DNA of 64,000 nt from contig JBJHBH010000002.1 in the NCBI GenBank assembly GCA_050485365.1, forward strand, positions 1 through 64,000, in the 5' to 3' direction. A model generated the notes under the pieces. It searched no databases. It saw nothing but the letters and a program-made list of their open reading frames with translations, and was not told the origin of the DNA. A program made the position numbers and the translations under genes. Below, one piece after another: positions 1-7,857 of the stretch. Position 1 is the first letter of the stretch. Every line of letters starts with the position of its first letter. Source of the DNA: JARFUG01 sp050485365. Its GTDB lineage: Bacteria > Desulfobacterota > Desulfuromonadia > Desulfuromonadales > JACZKF01.

Positions 1-1076
1 ATCCGGGTGCGCTCGTCGTCAATGACGCCGTAGCGCAGATCGTCGGAGGCATCGATAGGGCGGCGATGATAACGGTCGTAAATCAGGGCGTGGCGGGGGG
101 TGCCGAGCCACCACAGCGGCTCGCGGTGATGGTCGTGAAGGGCAATGGCGTAGTCAGAGCTCCCCGTGGTGATGCGGTGGCTCTCCTGCTCCAGGTTGTT
201 GCGGTCGCGGTTCAGATGCCACGTCAGGCGCAGCCGGTCGCGCCGCCCCCCTCCGAACAGACGCACCCTCTCGCGGTCGGAAACGAGAGCCGCGTTTCCG
301 AGGCTGTGAAAGCCGGGATCGACGACGGAATTCTCCACGCCGATGTGCCATTCGACGGGGCGCGCGCTCTGTCGGCGCATCACCGAGCCGTATCGGGCGA
401 GGAAGGTCGCCGCCGTGCCTTGCTGCGCATCCCAGACCGGACCGTCGTCATAGCGGCTGGCGGCGAATTCACCGCGCAGCAGCAGCTTGGAGCCGACTTC
501 GGCCTCTGCCGCCATGCTCCAGGCTTCCCCTTTTTGCGGAGCCTGCGGGCCGGGGCGCGTTCCGCCCACCAAGCCGGCGCTCAGCCGAAGCTGCACCGCG
601 CCTTTCTCCAGTGGCGTGATCTCCCCCAGGATGCCGCCGAGACGGTTCTCGCCGTTGGAGAGCCCCAGCGCATCGCCTTCGATCGTCTCGGCCTCGCTCT
701 GCAGGACGAAGCCTGAGATGAGCACCTTGCGCGGTTCCCCCTCCAGATGCAGGGAGAACCCCTGGCGCGCCGTATCGCTCAGCAAAAGCCCCTCTGCCGG
801 CACGCTCTGCAGGCCGACCTGCAGGCGCAGCGGCCCCGAGTCGCCCACCATCTGAAAGCGGCTCAGGTCGACGGGGAGCGGTTCGGGCTCGCGGCGCACG
901 AACCATTCGAGCTCCTGCGCCAGGGAGAGGCGCCCTCCATCGGGAGACGCCAGTTCTGGGCCGGGGTGAAGCGCCCCCCCGGGCGACGAGACGAACCATC
1001 CGGTATTTGCGACGGCTGCGGCGGGCGACACGAGCGGCAGCGCCAGTAGAAGAAGGAGAAAAGGGACCAGAGGCAT
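1..1076 (-). CDS. Secreted, probably outer-membrane protein, C-terminus cut off by window edge
   Basis: The frame is open for about 358 codons from an ATG at 1076 to the window edge, so the C-terminus is missing. An AAGGA ribosome site lies about six bases upstream. The protein starts with a Leu-rich signal peptide (MPLVPFLLLLLALPLVSPAA) ending in an AAA-type cleavage region. The rest is rich in alternating polar/hydrophobic stretches, Gly and Arg, as in large beta-barrel proteins. I do not recognise a family. Secretion is well supported; the barrel is an inference from composition. It is transcribed divergently from the leader peptide at 1277. Confidence 0.7.
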   Translation of the reverse strand, partial: MPLVPFLLLLLALPLVSPAAAVANTGWFVSSPGGALHPGPELASPDGGRLSLAQELEWFVRREPEPLPVDLSRFQMVGDSGPLRLQVGLQSVPAEGLLLSDTARQGFSLHLEGEPRKVLISGFVLQSEAETIEGDALGLSNGENRLGGILGEITPLEKGAVQLRLSAGLVGGTRPGPQAPQKGEAWSMAAEAEVGSKLLLRGEFAASRYDDGPVWDAQQGTAATFLARYGSVMRRQSARPVEWHIGVENSVVDPGFHSLGNAALVSDRERVRLFGGGRRDRLRLTWHLNRDRNNLEQESHRITTGSSDYAIALHDHHREPLWWLGTPRHALIYDRYHRRPIDASDDLRYGVIDDERTR

Positions 1077-1221
1077 GAAATCCTTCGACCTAAAGGGATT
1101 AGAAACAAAAGTTTCAGCAATTTCAGGTACTTACTCTAGCAGATCGCTTCGGCCGAGGGAAGCGGATTCGGATTAGATCCTCTCTATCGGAGCCTTCTCA
1201 GAACCTGGTTCCAAATATCCT

Positions 1222-1249
1222 TTGACTTCGTCCCGCAACCTGTGATACC
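1222..1249 (+). promoter_or_regulatory. Candidate sigma70 promoter for the leader peptide/aminotransferase unit
   Basis: TTGACT at 1222-1227 is followed after 16 bases by GATACC at 1244-1249, preceded by a TG extended -10 element. A start near 1256 would put the leader ribosome site (1261-1266) and the first attenuator arm (1269) right at the 5' end of the RNA, which suits an attenuator. The -10 match is weak. Confidence 0.45.
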
Positions 1250-1268
1250 CAATCCCATCGAAGGAGTC

Positions 1269-1435
1269 AGGCGACCATGCACATGAGCAGCAGCGCGATC
1301 ATCACTGCAGCAGCACGAGCGGCCAACGCGGCCGCCGCGCCCGCGCGCGCGCTCTACGCCCGTCGCCTTTGGGAGAGCTAGACGATCCCTCACGCATCAC
1401 GTGATCAAGGCCATGGGCGAAGCGTCCATGGCCTT
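1269..1435 (+). promoter_or_regulatory. Transcription attenuator with three alternative RNA pairings (alanine-responsive, predicted)
   Basis: Four segments can pair in mutually exclusive ways. Segment 1 (1269-1275, AGGCGAC) is perfectly complementary to 1362-1368 inside segment 2. Segment 2 (1357-1369, CGCCCGTCGCCTT) pairs with segment 3 (1407-1419, AAGGCCATGGGCG) through 11 Watson-Crick pairs, one G-U and one mismatch. Segment 3 pairs with segment 4 (1423-1435) as a terminator. Segments 2 and 4 resemble each other because both complement segment 3. Segment 2 covers the last codons of the leader peptide. A ribosome stalled on the upstream alanine codons would leave 2 free to pair with 3 (read-through); one reaching the stop codon would mask 2 and allow termination. 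The pairings are visible in the sequence; the response to alanine is inferred. Confidence 0.85.
1277..1381 (+). CDS. Alanine-rich leader peptide (34 aa)
   Basis: A short reading frame starts ten bases after an AAGGAG ribosome site (1261-1266). It encodes 34 residues, 13 of them alanine (codons 7, 11-13, 15, 16, 18-21, 23, 25 and 28), using GCG, GCC and GCA. The peptide begins MHMSSSAIITAAARAANAAA and ends in LWES. It stops at 1379-1381, 25 bases before the terminator stem. This is the layout of leader peptides that control amino-acid biosynthesis genes (for example his, trp, leu), with the codons of the end product placed where a starved ribosome would stall. The downstream gene encodes an alanine-aminotransferase-like enzyme. 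Four Arg and four Ser codons are also present, but alanine dominates. A second in-frame ATG at 1283 is possible. Confidence 0.8.
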   Translation: MHMSSSAIITAAARAANAAAAPARALYARRLWES

Positions 1436-1438
1436 TTT
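1407..1438 (+). terminator. Intrinsic terminator of the attenuator
   Basis: A stem of up to 13 pairs (1407-1419 with 1423-1435, one G-U) closes an AAG loop and runs into five T residues at 1434-1438. It lies between the leader peptide stop and the aminotransferase start at 1507. The 5' arm can alternatively pair with 1357-1369. Confidence 0.88.
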
Positions 1439-1506
1439 GCATCCTGAGAGCCGTCATCGTCCGGAAGGGACGATCTATTCAATCAGACAAAACGGGGAGA
1501 AATGGT

Positions 1507-2811
1507 ATGCGCAACAACATCGTGCACATCGGGGCGGGGGAGCTGACCTACGAGATCCGCGCCATCGTCGAGATCGCCGAAAAGCTCAAGCGCCTCGGCA
1601 TCAAGACGAACATGGAGAACATCGGCGATCCGGTCGCCAAGGGGGAGGCGATTCCCGACTGGATGAAGCAGATCGTCGCCGAGCTGGCGATGAAGGACTG
1701 CTCCTACGGGTACTGTCCGACCAAAGGGGTGCTCGAGACACGCGAGTTTCTCGCCGAGCTGACCAACAAGCGCGGCAAGACCCAGATCACCGCCGACGAC
1801 ATCATCTTCTTCAACGGCCTGGGCGACGCCATCCAGAAGGTCTACGGCTTTCTGCGCCGCGAGGCCCGCGTCATCGGCCCCTCGCCGACCTACTCGACCC
1901 ACTCCTCGGCCGAGGCGGCCCACGCAGGGCAAAAACCCGTCTCGTACCGCCTCGACCCCGACAACAACTGGTACCCCGACCTGGACGACCTGCGCCTGTC
2001 GGTGAAGTACAATCCGGCCATCTCGGGCATCCTCATCATCAATCCGGACAACCCCACCGGCGCCGTCTACCCCGAGCGGATCCTGACGGAAATGATCGCC
2101 ATCGCCAAGGAGTACGACCTCTTCATCATCAGCGACGAGATCTACCACAACATTGTCTACAACGGGCAATCGACCAAGCCGATCTCGGACCTGATCGGCG
2201 ACGTGCCGGCCATCGCCATGAAGGGGATCAGCAAGGAGGCCCCCTGGCCCGGCGCGCGCTGCGGGTGGATCGAGGTCTACAACGCCGACAAGGATCCGAT
2301 GTTCAAGCAGTACGTGGCGAGCATCCTCAACTCCAAGATGGTCGAGGTCTGCTCCACCACGCTGCCGCAAAAGGCGATCCCCCCCATCATGAGCCACCCC
2401 CAGTACCCGATCTATCTGGAGGAGCGCAAGGCGCGCTACGAGAAGTTCTCGAACATCGCCTACGAGATCCTCAAGGAGGTCCCCGGCATCAAGGTCAACC
2501 GCACCAACGGCGCCTTCTACATGTCGATCGTCTTCGAGAAGGGGAAGCTTACGGCGACCCAGACCCTGCCGGTCGAGATCCCCGAGGTCCGCTCCCTGGT
2601 CGAGGGGCTGGTGAGTGATCCGGCGATGTCCCTCGACAAGCGCTTCGTCTACTATCTGCTCGCCTCGACGGGGATCTGCGTCGTCCCCATCTCGTCGTTC
2701 TGCACCCCGGAGCTCGGCTTCCGCATCACCCTTCTGGAGCGCAACGAAGAGGAATTCACGAAGATCTTCCGCAACATTGCGGAGAGCATCACGCGCTATC
2801 TCAACTCCTGA
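1507..2811 (+). CDS. PLP-dependent class I/II aminotransferase, probably alanine-forming
   Basis: The 434-residue protein has the fold-type I aminotransferase signature. NPDNPTGAVY contains the Asn-Pro-x-Asn-Pro-x-Gly element, ISDEIYHNIVY carries the cofactor-contacting Asp and Tyr, and SKEAPWPGARCGW holds the Schiff-base Lys and the following Arg. GFRITLL near the C-terminus has the substrate-carboxylate Arg. It transfers an amino group between an amino acid and a 2-oxoacid in the cytoplasm. The sequence resembles alanine/aspartate aminotransferases, but specificity cannot be read from motifs alone. The alanine-codon leader upstream argues for pyruvate to alanine. ATG at 1507 follows GGGGAG at a good distance. 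The gene is monocistronic, closed by a terminator at 2817. Confidence 0.87.
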   Translation: MRNNIVHIGAGELTYEIRAIVEIAEKLKRLGIKTNMENIGDPVAKGEAIPDWMKQIVAELAMKDCSYGYCPTKGVLETREFLAELTNKRGKTQITADDIIFFNGLGDAIQKVYGFLRREARVIGPSPTYSTHSSAEAAHAGQKPVSYRLDPDNNWYPDLDDLRLSVKYNPAISGILIINPDNPTGAVYPERILTEMIAIAKEYDLFIISDEIYHNIVYNGQSTKPISDLIGDVPAIAMKGISKEAPWPGARCGWIEVYNADKDPMFKQYVASILNSKMVEVCSTTLPQKAIPPIMSHPQYPIYLEERKARYEKFSNIAYEILKEVPGIKVNRTNGAFYMSIVFEKGKLTATQTLPVEIPEVRSLVEGLVSDPAMSLDKRFVYYLLASTGICVVPISSFCTPELGFRITLLERNEEEFTKIFRNIAESITRYLNS

Positions 2812-2816
2812 CGCGA

Positions 2817-2843
2817 AAAGCCGGCCTCCGGGCCGGCTTTTTT
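2817..2843 (+). terminator. Intrinsic terminator after the aminotransferase
   Basis: A 10-pair stem AAAGCCGGCC / GGCCGGCTTT (2817-2826 with 2831-2840) with a TCCG loop runs into further T residues. It begins five bases after the stop codon. Confidence 0.92.
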
Positions 2844-2877
2844 CGTTCGATTCAGCTTCAGCAATCTGAATCGAACG
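2844..2877. repeat. Perfect 12-bp inverted repeat upstream of gshA
   Basis: CGTTCGATTCAG (2844-2855) is mirrored by CTGAATCGAACG (2866-2877) across a ten-base spacer. It sits directly behind the previous terminator, so it could be a second hairpin or a binding site. The remaining stretch to 3043 holds two ATCAAAATCTGAT-like words (around 2879-2915) and a CCCTC/GAGGG hairpin near 2983-2999, but no gene. Confidence 0.6.
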
Positions 2878-3043
2878 CGGATAAAATCTGATGCGCGCGG
2901 ATCAAAATCTGATCTCAAGACCCTAGACCCTGAAATCGAATTTTTTATCAGAGCCTTTTCCGCGAAAAGCGCGATCCATTTCCCTCCCTCGATTGAGGGA
3001 CGGAAGTCATGTGTAATGTAAACTTTCATGCTATTCTTTTGCG

Positions 3044-4405
3044 ATGACGACTCTGATCAAACCACATCTTGAAACCCCCGTCGCCTCCTACGACGATCTC
3101 ATCGCCTATCTGCGTCGGGGCGCCCGCCCCGAGCCCGAGTGGGGGATCGGCACCGAAATGGAGAAGCTCGTCGTCGACGCCGACAGCGGCGAGGCGGCCG
3201 GGTTCGACCGCATCGAGGCGCTGCTGCAGCGTCTCGAAGGGTCGGGCGCCCTGCGGGGGGTGCGCGAATCCGGCAGGCTCATCGCCCTGTACGGCGAAAA
3301 GTCGTCTGTGACTCTCGAGCCCGGAGGGCAGCTCGAGCTCTCCGGGGCGCTGTGCCGCGACGTGCACTGCTCGCACAGAGACCTCTCGCGACACATCGCC
3401 CAAGTGGTGACCGAGGGCGCCCCCCTGGGTCTACGATTCCTAGGCCTCGGGGTGCACCCCTTCACTCCCCTGGACGCGGTGGCGTGGATCCCCAAGTCGC
3501 GCTACGGCATCATGGGGCCGTACATGACGCGAACCGGCGACATGGGGCAGCGGATGATGAAGCTCACCGCCGGGCTGCAGGTCAATCTCGATTTCTCGGA
3601 CGAGGCCGACTGCATCGACAAGATGCGCCTGTGCCTCCTTCTCTCTCCGCTTCTGTACGCCCTCTTCGCCAATTCACCCCTCATGGAAGGGGCCCCCACC
3701 GGCTTTCTCTCAACCCGGGGTGAGATCTGGCGCCGCACCGATCCGGACCGCACGGGTCTTCTGCCGCAGCTCTTCGCCCCCGACGCCGGCTTCGCCACCT
3801 ACGTCGACTACGCCCTCGACGTGCCGATGTATTTCGTCGTGCGCGAGGGGCGCTTTGTCGACTTCACCCGCGAGCCCGTCCCCTTCCGCCGCTACCTCGC
3901 CCAGGGGTACGCCGGAGCCCGCGCGACACTGGGGGACTGGGACCTTCACCTCTCGACCCTCTTTCCCGAGGTGCGCCTGCGGCCCCAGATCGAGGCGCGC
4001 TGCGTCGACAGCCTTCCGCCGCACCTCACCCTCTCGGTGACGGCGCTCCTCAAGGGGCTGCTCTATGACGGGGATTCGCGAAAGGCGCTGCGACAACTCC
4101 TGGGAGGCGTCGATCCGGCCGCCCTCGAGGAGGCCTATCGGCTCTCGTGGCGCCTCGGGCTGAAGACCCCGTTCGGGGGGCGCACCTTGCGCGAGGTCGC
4201 CGTCGAGGCGCTCGCCCTCGCCCGCTCCGGCCTCGTCCGCCAGGGGAAAAAGGACGAGAGGGGCCTCGACGAGACGATCTACCTCGACGGCATCGCCGAA
4301 ATCGCCCAAAGCGGCGTCACCCTCGCCGAGCGCCTTCTGGCGCGCTGGAAGGGGTCGGGAGACGAGAAGCTCGCCGCCCTCATCGATCACTGCGGCTACC
4401 GCTAA
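3044..4405 (+). CDS. gshA: Glutamate-cysteine ligase (plant/proteobacterial type)
   Basis: The 453-residue protein matches the GCS2-type glutamate-cysteine ligases in length and features. The N-terminal WGIGTEMEKLVV carries the acidic metal-binding residues after the expected Gly. It continues with LEPGGQLELSG, RYGIMGPYM and GLQVNLDFSDE, all typical of the family. It joins glutamate and cysteine with ATP to gamma-glutamylcysteine, the first step of glutathione synthesis, in the cytosol. No gshB is present in the window, so the final product here is unknown. The start has no strong ribosome site. The next gene, on the opposite strand, is a gamma-glutamylcyclotransferase-like protein, giving synthesis and turnover side by side. 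Confidence 0.9.
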   Translation: MTTLIKPHLETPVASYDDLIAYLRRGARPEPEWGIGTEMEKLVVDADSGEAAGFDRIEALLQRLEGSGALRGVRESGRLIALYGEKSSVTLEPGGQLELSGALCRDVHCSHRDLSRHIAQVVTEGAPLGLRFLGLGVHPFTPLDAVAWIPKSRYGIMGPYMTRTGDMGQRMMKLTAGLQVNLDFSDEADCIDKMRLCLLLSPLLYALFANSPLMEGAPTGFLSTRGEIWRRTDPDRTGLLPQLFAPDAGFATYVDYALDVPMYFVVREGRFVDFTREPVPFRRYLAQGYAGARATLGDWDLHLSTLFPEVRLRPQIEARCVDSLPPHLTLSVTALLKGLLYDGDSRKALRQLLGGVDPAALEEAYRLSWRLGLKTPFGGRTLREVAVEALALARSGLVRQGKKDERGLDETIYLDGIAEIAQSGVTLAERLLARWKGSGDEKLAALIDHCGYR

Positions 4406-4444
4406 AAATTCACGGCGCCAACTTCCGTCCTCCGTCTCCTGCCT

Positions 4445-4882
4445 TCAGACCGTATCGTGCGACCGCAAAAAGGTGATGTAGTCGGCGGAGAGCCGGTGCG
4501 CCTCGGCCCCCCGAACGATCTTCTCCAGGTAGTCGCGCCGCGGCTTCAGGCCGCTGCGGTACTTGGCCGCGCGATAGGTGACGCAGTCGAGCTCTCCCTT
4601 GGAGGTCTGCACCACGACCGGCGCCCTTCTGTAGTGCCCCTTGTCGACCTCCTCGTAGACGTCGAGATTGTCCAGACTCGTCTCCGGAACGTCCCAGACA
4701 ACCCCCTCCACGGCATTCCCCCGATCATCCTGCAGATCGGCCATCCCGCTTCCGTCCTGCGCCGGCTTGTGAAACGCCAGGCGGAAATTGCGCACCTTCC
4801 CTGTGGCCACCTTCTCGAACTCAACGTTGCGCGACCCGAGATTCTCGATGTCCATGTTGTCGGCATAGGCGAAATAGAGCAT
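4445..4882 (-). CDS. Gamma-glutamylcyclotransferase family protein
   Basis: The 145-residue protein begins MLYFAYADNMDIENL, matching the YFAYGSNM-type substrate loop of the family, and continues with a conserved acidic segment (DNLDVYEEVDKGHYRR) where the catalytic Glu is expected. Members release 5-oxoproline from gamma-glutamyl peptides or amines. The start at 4882 is fixed by an AAGGAGG ribosome site five bases upstream; a longer frame extends upstream but lacks such a site. It converges with gshA, 39 bases apart. The Asp in place of the usual Gly in the loop is a small departure. The substrate is not predictable. Confidence 0.82.
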   Translation of the reverse strand: MLYFAYADNMDIENLGSRNVEFEKVATGKVRNFRLAFHKPAQDGSGMADLQDDRGNAVEGVVWDVPETSLDNLDVYEEVDKGHYRRAPVVVQTSKGELDCVTYRAAKYRSGLKPRRDYLEKIVRGAEAHRLSADYITFLRSHDTV

Positions 4883-5091
4883 GGGGCCTCCTTTCCTGCG
4901 ACTCTCGATCTGCCTGTTCTTCCCTGCCTTCCATTGTAGCGCGCTTCGGGGCGCTGTCCCCGCCGCCCTTGAAAACCGTGTCGCGACCTGCTTCAATTAA
5001 TACAGATATTTACGAGGGCCAAAACCGTTGTAATCGTTCACAGCCGGCCACCGAAAAGCGAAGAACCCCGCACCAGAAAGGAGATCCCGCC

Positions 5092-7086
5092 ATGGAGCCT
5101 CTCAACGAGGACCTCGCCCGCCGATCGATCGACACCATCCGCCTGCTGGCGGCCGACGCGGTGGAGAAGGCCGCCTCCGGTCATCCCGGCACCCCGATGG
5201 AAGCCGCGCCCGTCGGCTATCTCCTCTTCACCCGCCACCTTCGCCACAACCCGGCCAACCCCGGCTGGCCCGGGCGGGACCGTTTCATCCTGTCGTGCGG
5301 GCACGCCTCGATGCTGCTGTACAGCCTGCTGCACCTGACCGGGTACGATCTGCCGATGGAGGAGCTCGAAAACTTCCGGCAGCTCGGCAGCCGCACCCCC
5401 GGACACCCCGAATACGGCGATACGCCGGGGGTCGAGACGACCACGGGTCCTCTGGGGCAGGGATTCTCCGTCGCCGTGGGGATGGCGATGGGGGCGCGCT
5501 ATCTCTCGGAGCATATCGACACAGAGCTCTTCGACTACCGCATCTACGCCCTGTGCTCCGACGGCGACCTCATGGAAGGGGTCGCCTCCGAGGCGGCCTC
5601 GCTCGCCGGACACCTTCGCCTCGGCAACCTGATCGCCGTCTATCTCGACAACCTCATCACCATCGAGGGAGAGACGCGCCTCGCCTTCAGCGAGGAGGTC
5701 GCGACGCGCTTTCTCGCCTACGGCTGGCACGTCGAGCGGGTCGAGGGGGACAACCTGCTCGACATCGAACCAGCGCTGGAGCGGGCCAAGCGAGACCCCC
5801 GCCCTTCTCTCCTCATCGCCCGCACCCACATCGCCGAAGGGTCTCCGAACAAACGCGGACTCGCCGAGACCCACGGCGCGCCGCTGGGAGCCGAAGAGAT
5901 CCGCGCCATCAAAGAGCTCCTCGGCCGCGACCCCGACCGCAATTTCGTCGTCCCCGACGAGGTGCGCGACCACATGCGCGAGGCCCTCGGGCGTGGAAAA
6001 TCTATGGAGAACGCCTGGCGCGAGCGCTTCGAGACGGTGCGCTCCGCGCCGACCTCCCCCTTGGTGCCGTGGCTTCAGATGACCGAGGGACTTCCGGACG
6101 GCTGGAGCGCCAACCTCCCCGCCTTTTCCCCCGAGGACGGCCCGCTGCCGACCCGCAAAGCGAGCGGCATCGTCCTCAACGCCCTCGCCGCCCGCCTCCC
6201 CCTGCTGATGGGGGGCTCGGCCGATCTCGCTCCGTCGGTGAACACCGAGCTGAAGGGAGAAGCGTCCTTCGAGCCGTATCGCAGCGGGCGCACCATCCAC
6301 TTCGGGGTGCGCGAGCATGCCATGGGAGCCGCCCTGAACGGACTGGCCCACACCCCAGGCGTCATCCCCTTCGGAGGCACCTTCCTCATCTTCTCCGACT
6401 ACATGCGCCCCGCCATCCGCCTCGCCGCCCTGATGGGGATCGCGCCGATCTACGTCTTCACCCACGACTCCATCGCTCTCGGCGAAGACGGCCCTACGCA
6501 CCAGCCCGTCGAACACCTGGCGTCGCTGCGGGCGATTCCGAACCTCACCGTCATCCGCCCCTGCGACGCCAACGAGACGGCCGAGGCGTGGCGCCTGGCC
6601 GTCGAGAACCGCCGCGGCCCCACCGCCATCGTCCTTTCGCGCCAGAATCTCCCCGTGCTCGACCGTGCACGCTTCGCTGCCGCCGACGGGGTGCGACGAG
6701 GAGGGTACGTCCTCGCCCCCGAAGAAGGTGAGCTGCGCGCCGTCCTCATCGCCACGGGCGCCGAAATCCACCCCGCTCTGGCCGCCCGAGAGGCGCTGCA
6801 ACGTCAGGGCATCGGCACACGGGTCGTCTCCCTGCCGAGCTGGGAGATCTTCGACGCCCAGCCCGAGGGTTACCGCCGCGACGTCATCCCCCCCGACTGC
6901 AGCGCCCGCGTCGCCGTCGAGGCCGCGTCCCCCATGGGGTGGGAACGCTACACAGGCGAGCGCGGCGCCGTCATCGCACTGGAGAGCTTCGGCGCGAGCG
7001 CGCCGGGCGGGACGCTCCTTCGGCACTTCGGATTCACACCAGAGAGGATCGTCTCCACAGTGCTGACACTGCTTGACGATCAATAG
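5092..7086 (+). CDS. tkt: Transketolase
   Basis: The 664-residue protein has the usual length and order of motifs: SGHPGTPMEAAPVGYLLF near the N-terminus, GPLGQGFSVAVGMAMG, and the thiamine-diphosphate motif SDGDLMEGVASEAASLAGH through LDNLITIEG. In the pyrimidine domain come GVREHAMGAALNGLA and THDSIALGEDGPTHQPVEHL. It moves two-carbon units between sugar phosphates in the non-oxidative pentose phosphate pathway. ATG at 5092 follows an AAAGGAG ribosome site; the upstream extension of the frame has no such signal. In the diphosphate motif, LDN replaces the common DDN. A hairpin follows the stop. Confidence 0.95.
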   Translation: MEPLNEDLARRSIDTIRLLAADAVEKAASGHPGTPMEAAPVGYLLFTRHLRHNPANPGWPGRDRFILSCGHASMLLYSLLHLTGYDLPMEELENFRQLGSRTPGHPEYGDTPGVETTTGPLGQGFSVAVGMAMGARYLSEHIDTELFDYRIYALCSDGDLMEGVASEAASLAGHLRLGNLIAVYLDNLITIEGETRLAFSEEVATRFLAYGWHVERVEGDNLLDIEPALERAKRDPRPSLLIARTHIAEGSPNKRGLAETHGAPLGAEEIRAIKELLGRDPDRNFVVPDEVRDHMREALGRGKSMENAWRERFETVRSAPTSPLVPWLQMTEGLPDGWSANLPAFSPEDGPLPTRKASGIVLNALAARLPLLMGGSADLAPSVNTELKGEASFEPYRSGRTIHFGVREHAMGAALNGLAHTPGVIPFGGTFLIFSDYMRPAIRLAALMGIAPIYVFTHDSIALGEDGPTHQPVEHLASLRAIPNLTVIRPCDANETAEAWRLAVENRRGPTAIVLSRQNLPVLDRARFAAADGVRRGGYVLAPEEGELRAVLIATGAEIHPALAAREALQRQGIGTRVVSLPSWEIFDAQPEGYRRDVIPPDCSARVAVEAASPMGWERYTGERGAVIALESFGASAPGGTLLRHFGFTPERIVSTVLTLLDDQ

Positions 7087-7091
7087 GAAAG

Positions 7092-7116
7092 GCGGAAGAG
7101 CGGTTCACTCTTCCGC
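7092..7116 (+). other. Hairpin after tkt
   Basis: GCGGAAGAG (7092-7100) and CTCTTCCGC (7108-7116) form a perfect nine-pair stem five bases after the tkt stop. No T run follows, so it may protect the 3' end or act as a Rho-type or weak terminator. Confidence 0.55.
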
Positions 7117-7130
7117 ACAGAACCCCCCAT

Positions 7131-7158
7131 TTGACATGATACGTTTTCGCTATAGATT
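7131..7158 (+). promoter_or_regulatory. Candidate sigma70 promoter for the PRC-barrel gene
   Basis: TTGACA at 7131-7136 is followed after 16 bases by TAGATT (7153-7158), inside TATAGATTT. It lies 80 bases before the ATG at 7238. Confidence 0.5.
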
Positions 7159-7237
7159 TGGTAGTAGATCAATGCCGTTTCGCAGATAAGCATTCGATTT
7201 ATCGCGCAAACCTAAACGAAAAAAGAGTGAGGTCACG

Positions 7238-7744
7238 ATGAAAAGGATAAGCATATTCGTCGCTCTGTTCTTCGTCCTCGGCCTGATGACGGCGGGGATG
7301 AGCGTGGCGGCTGGTGAGTACCGCAGCGCACAACAGGCGGGTCAGTTCGACGGCATGGAAGATATCAGCACCTTCTCGCTGCAGGATCGGCACGGACAGA
7401 GCCTGGGCGAGATCGAGATGGTCCTGATCGACGTCGAGCGGGGTCAGGTCGGGTACATCGTCGCCGAATCCGCAGCCGGTGAAACCCATGTCATTCCCTG
7501 GCAGGCCCTCAGCATCGATCCGCAGGATCAGACCGTAACTCTGGGGATGGACGCCGCCCAGTTCCGTCAGGCGCCCACCGGAGACGCGCAGATGGTCCAA
7601 GATCCTGCACAGGCCGAGCGGCTCCATGAATTCTACGGCGTCGGCCCCTACTGGGAAGAAGACGAGGCCCGTCTGCTCTCACCGGAACCCCGCCCCGCCA
7701 CCCCGAGACACAGGGAAGTTCCTCCGGTTCGATCAATCAACTGA
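7238..7744 (+). CDS. Secreted PRC-barrel domain protein
   Basis: The 168-residue protein has a signal peptide (MKRISIFVALFFVLG, then MSVAAG), followed at about residues 42-105 by a PRC-barrel: FSLQDRHGQSLGEIEMVLID, then GQVGYIVAESAAG and HVIPWQALSID. PRC-barrels are small beta domains used in RNA processing, photosystem assembly and, in exported forms, stress- or membrane-related proteins of unknown role. The C-terminal 45 residues are Pro- and Arg-rich and look disordered. No operon partner is present. Its substrate or partner is unknown. Confidence 0.75.
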   Translation: MKRISIFVALFFVLGLMTAGMSVAAGEYRSAQQAGQFDGMEDISTFSLQDRHGQSLGEIEMVLIDVERGQVGYIVAESAAGETHVIPWQALSIDPQDQTVTLGMDAAQFRQAPTGDAQMVQDPAQAERLHEFYGVGPYWEEDEARLLSPEPRPATPRHREVPPVRSIN

Positions 7745-7802
7745 CTGTCCTCTGATGATAATGAGGCTGTGCCCCATCAGAGCTAGCCCCATTTGAAGCA
7801 TT

Positions 7803-7830
7803 AAAAAAGCCGGACCCCGAAGGGTCCGGC
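7803..7830 (-). terminator. Intrinsic terminator of the porin gene
   Basis: Read on the minus strand, GCCGGACCC-TTCG-GGGTCCGGC (7830 down to 7809) forms a nine-pair stem with a stable TTCG loop, followed by six T residues. It lies 28 bases past the porin stop. Confidence 0.92.
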
Positions 7831-7857
7831 TGATTTCATCACAAGATGAATCTGTAA

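Noticed and set aside
5038..7083. Long open frame (about 680 codons) antisense to transketolase
   Set aside because: High-GC codon use keeps the opposite frame open. The translation is Gly/Val/Asp-rich without motifs, while the sense strand encodes an unmistakable enzyme.
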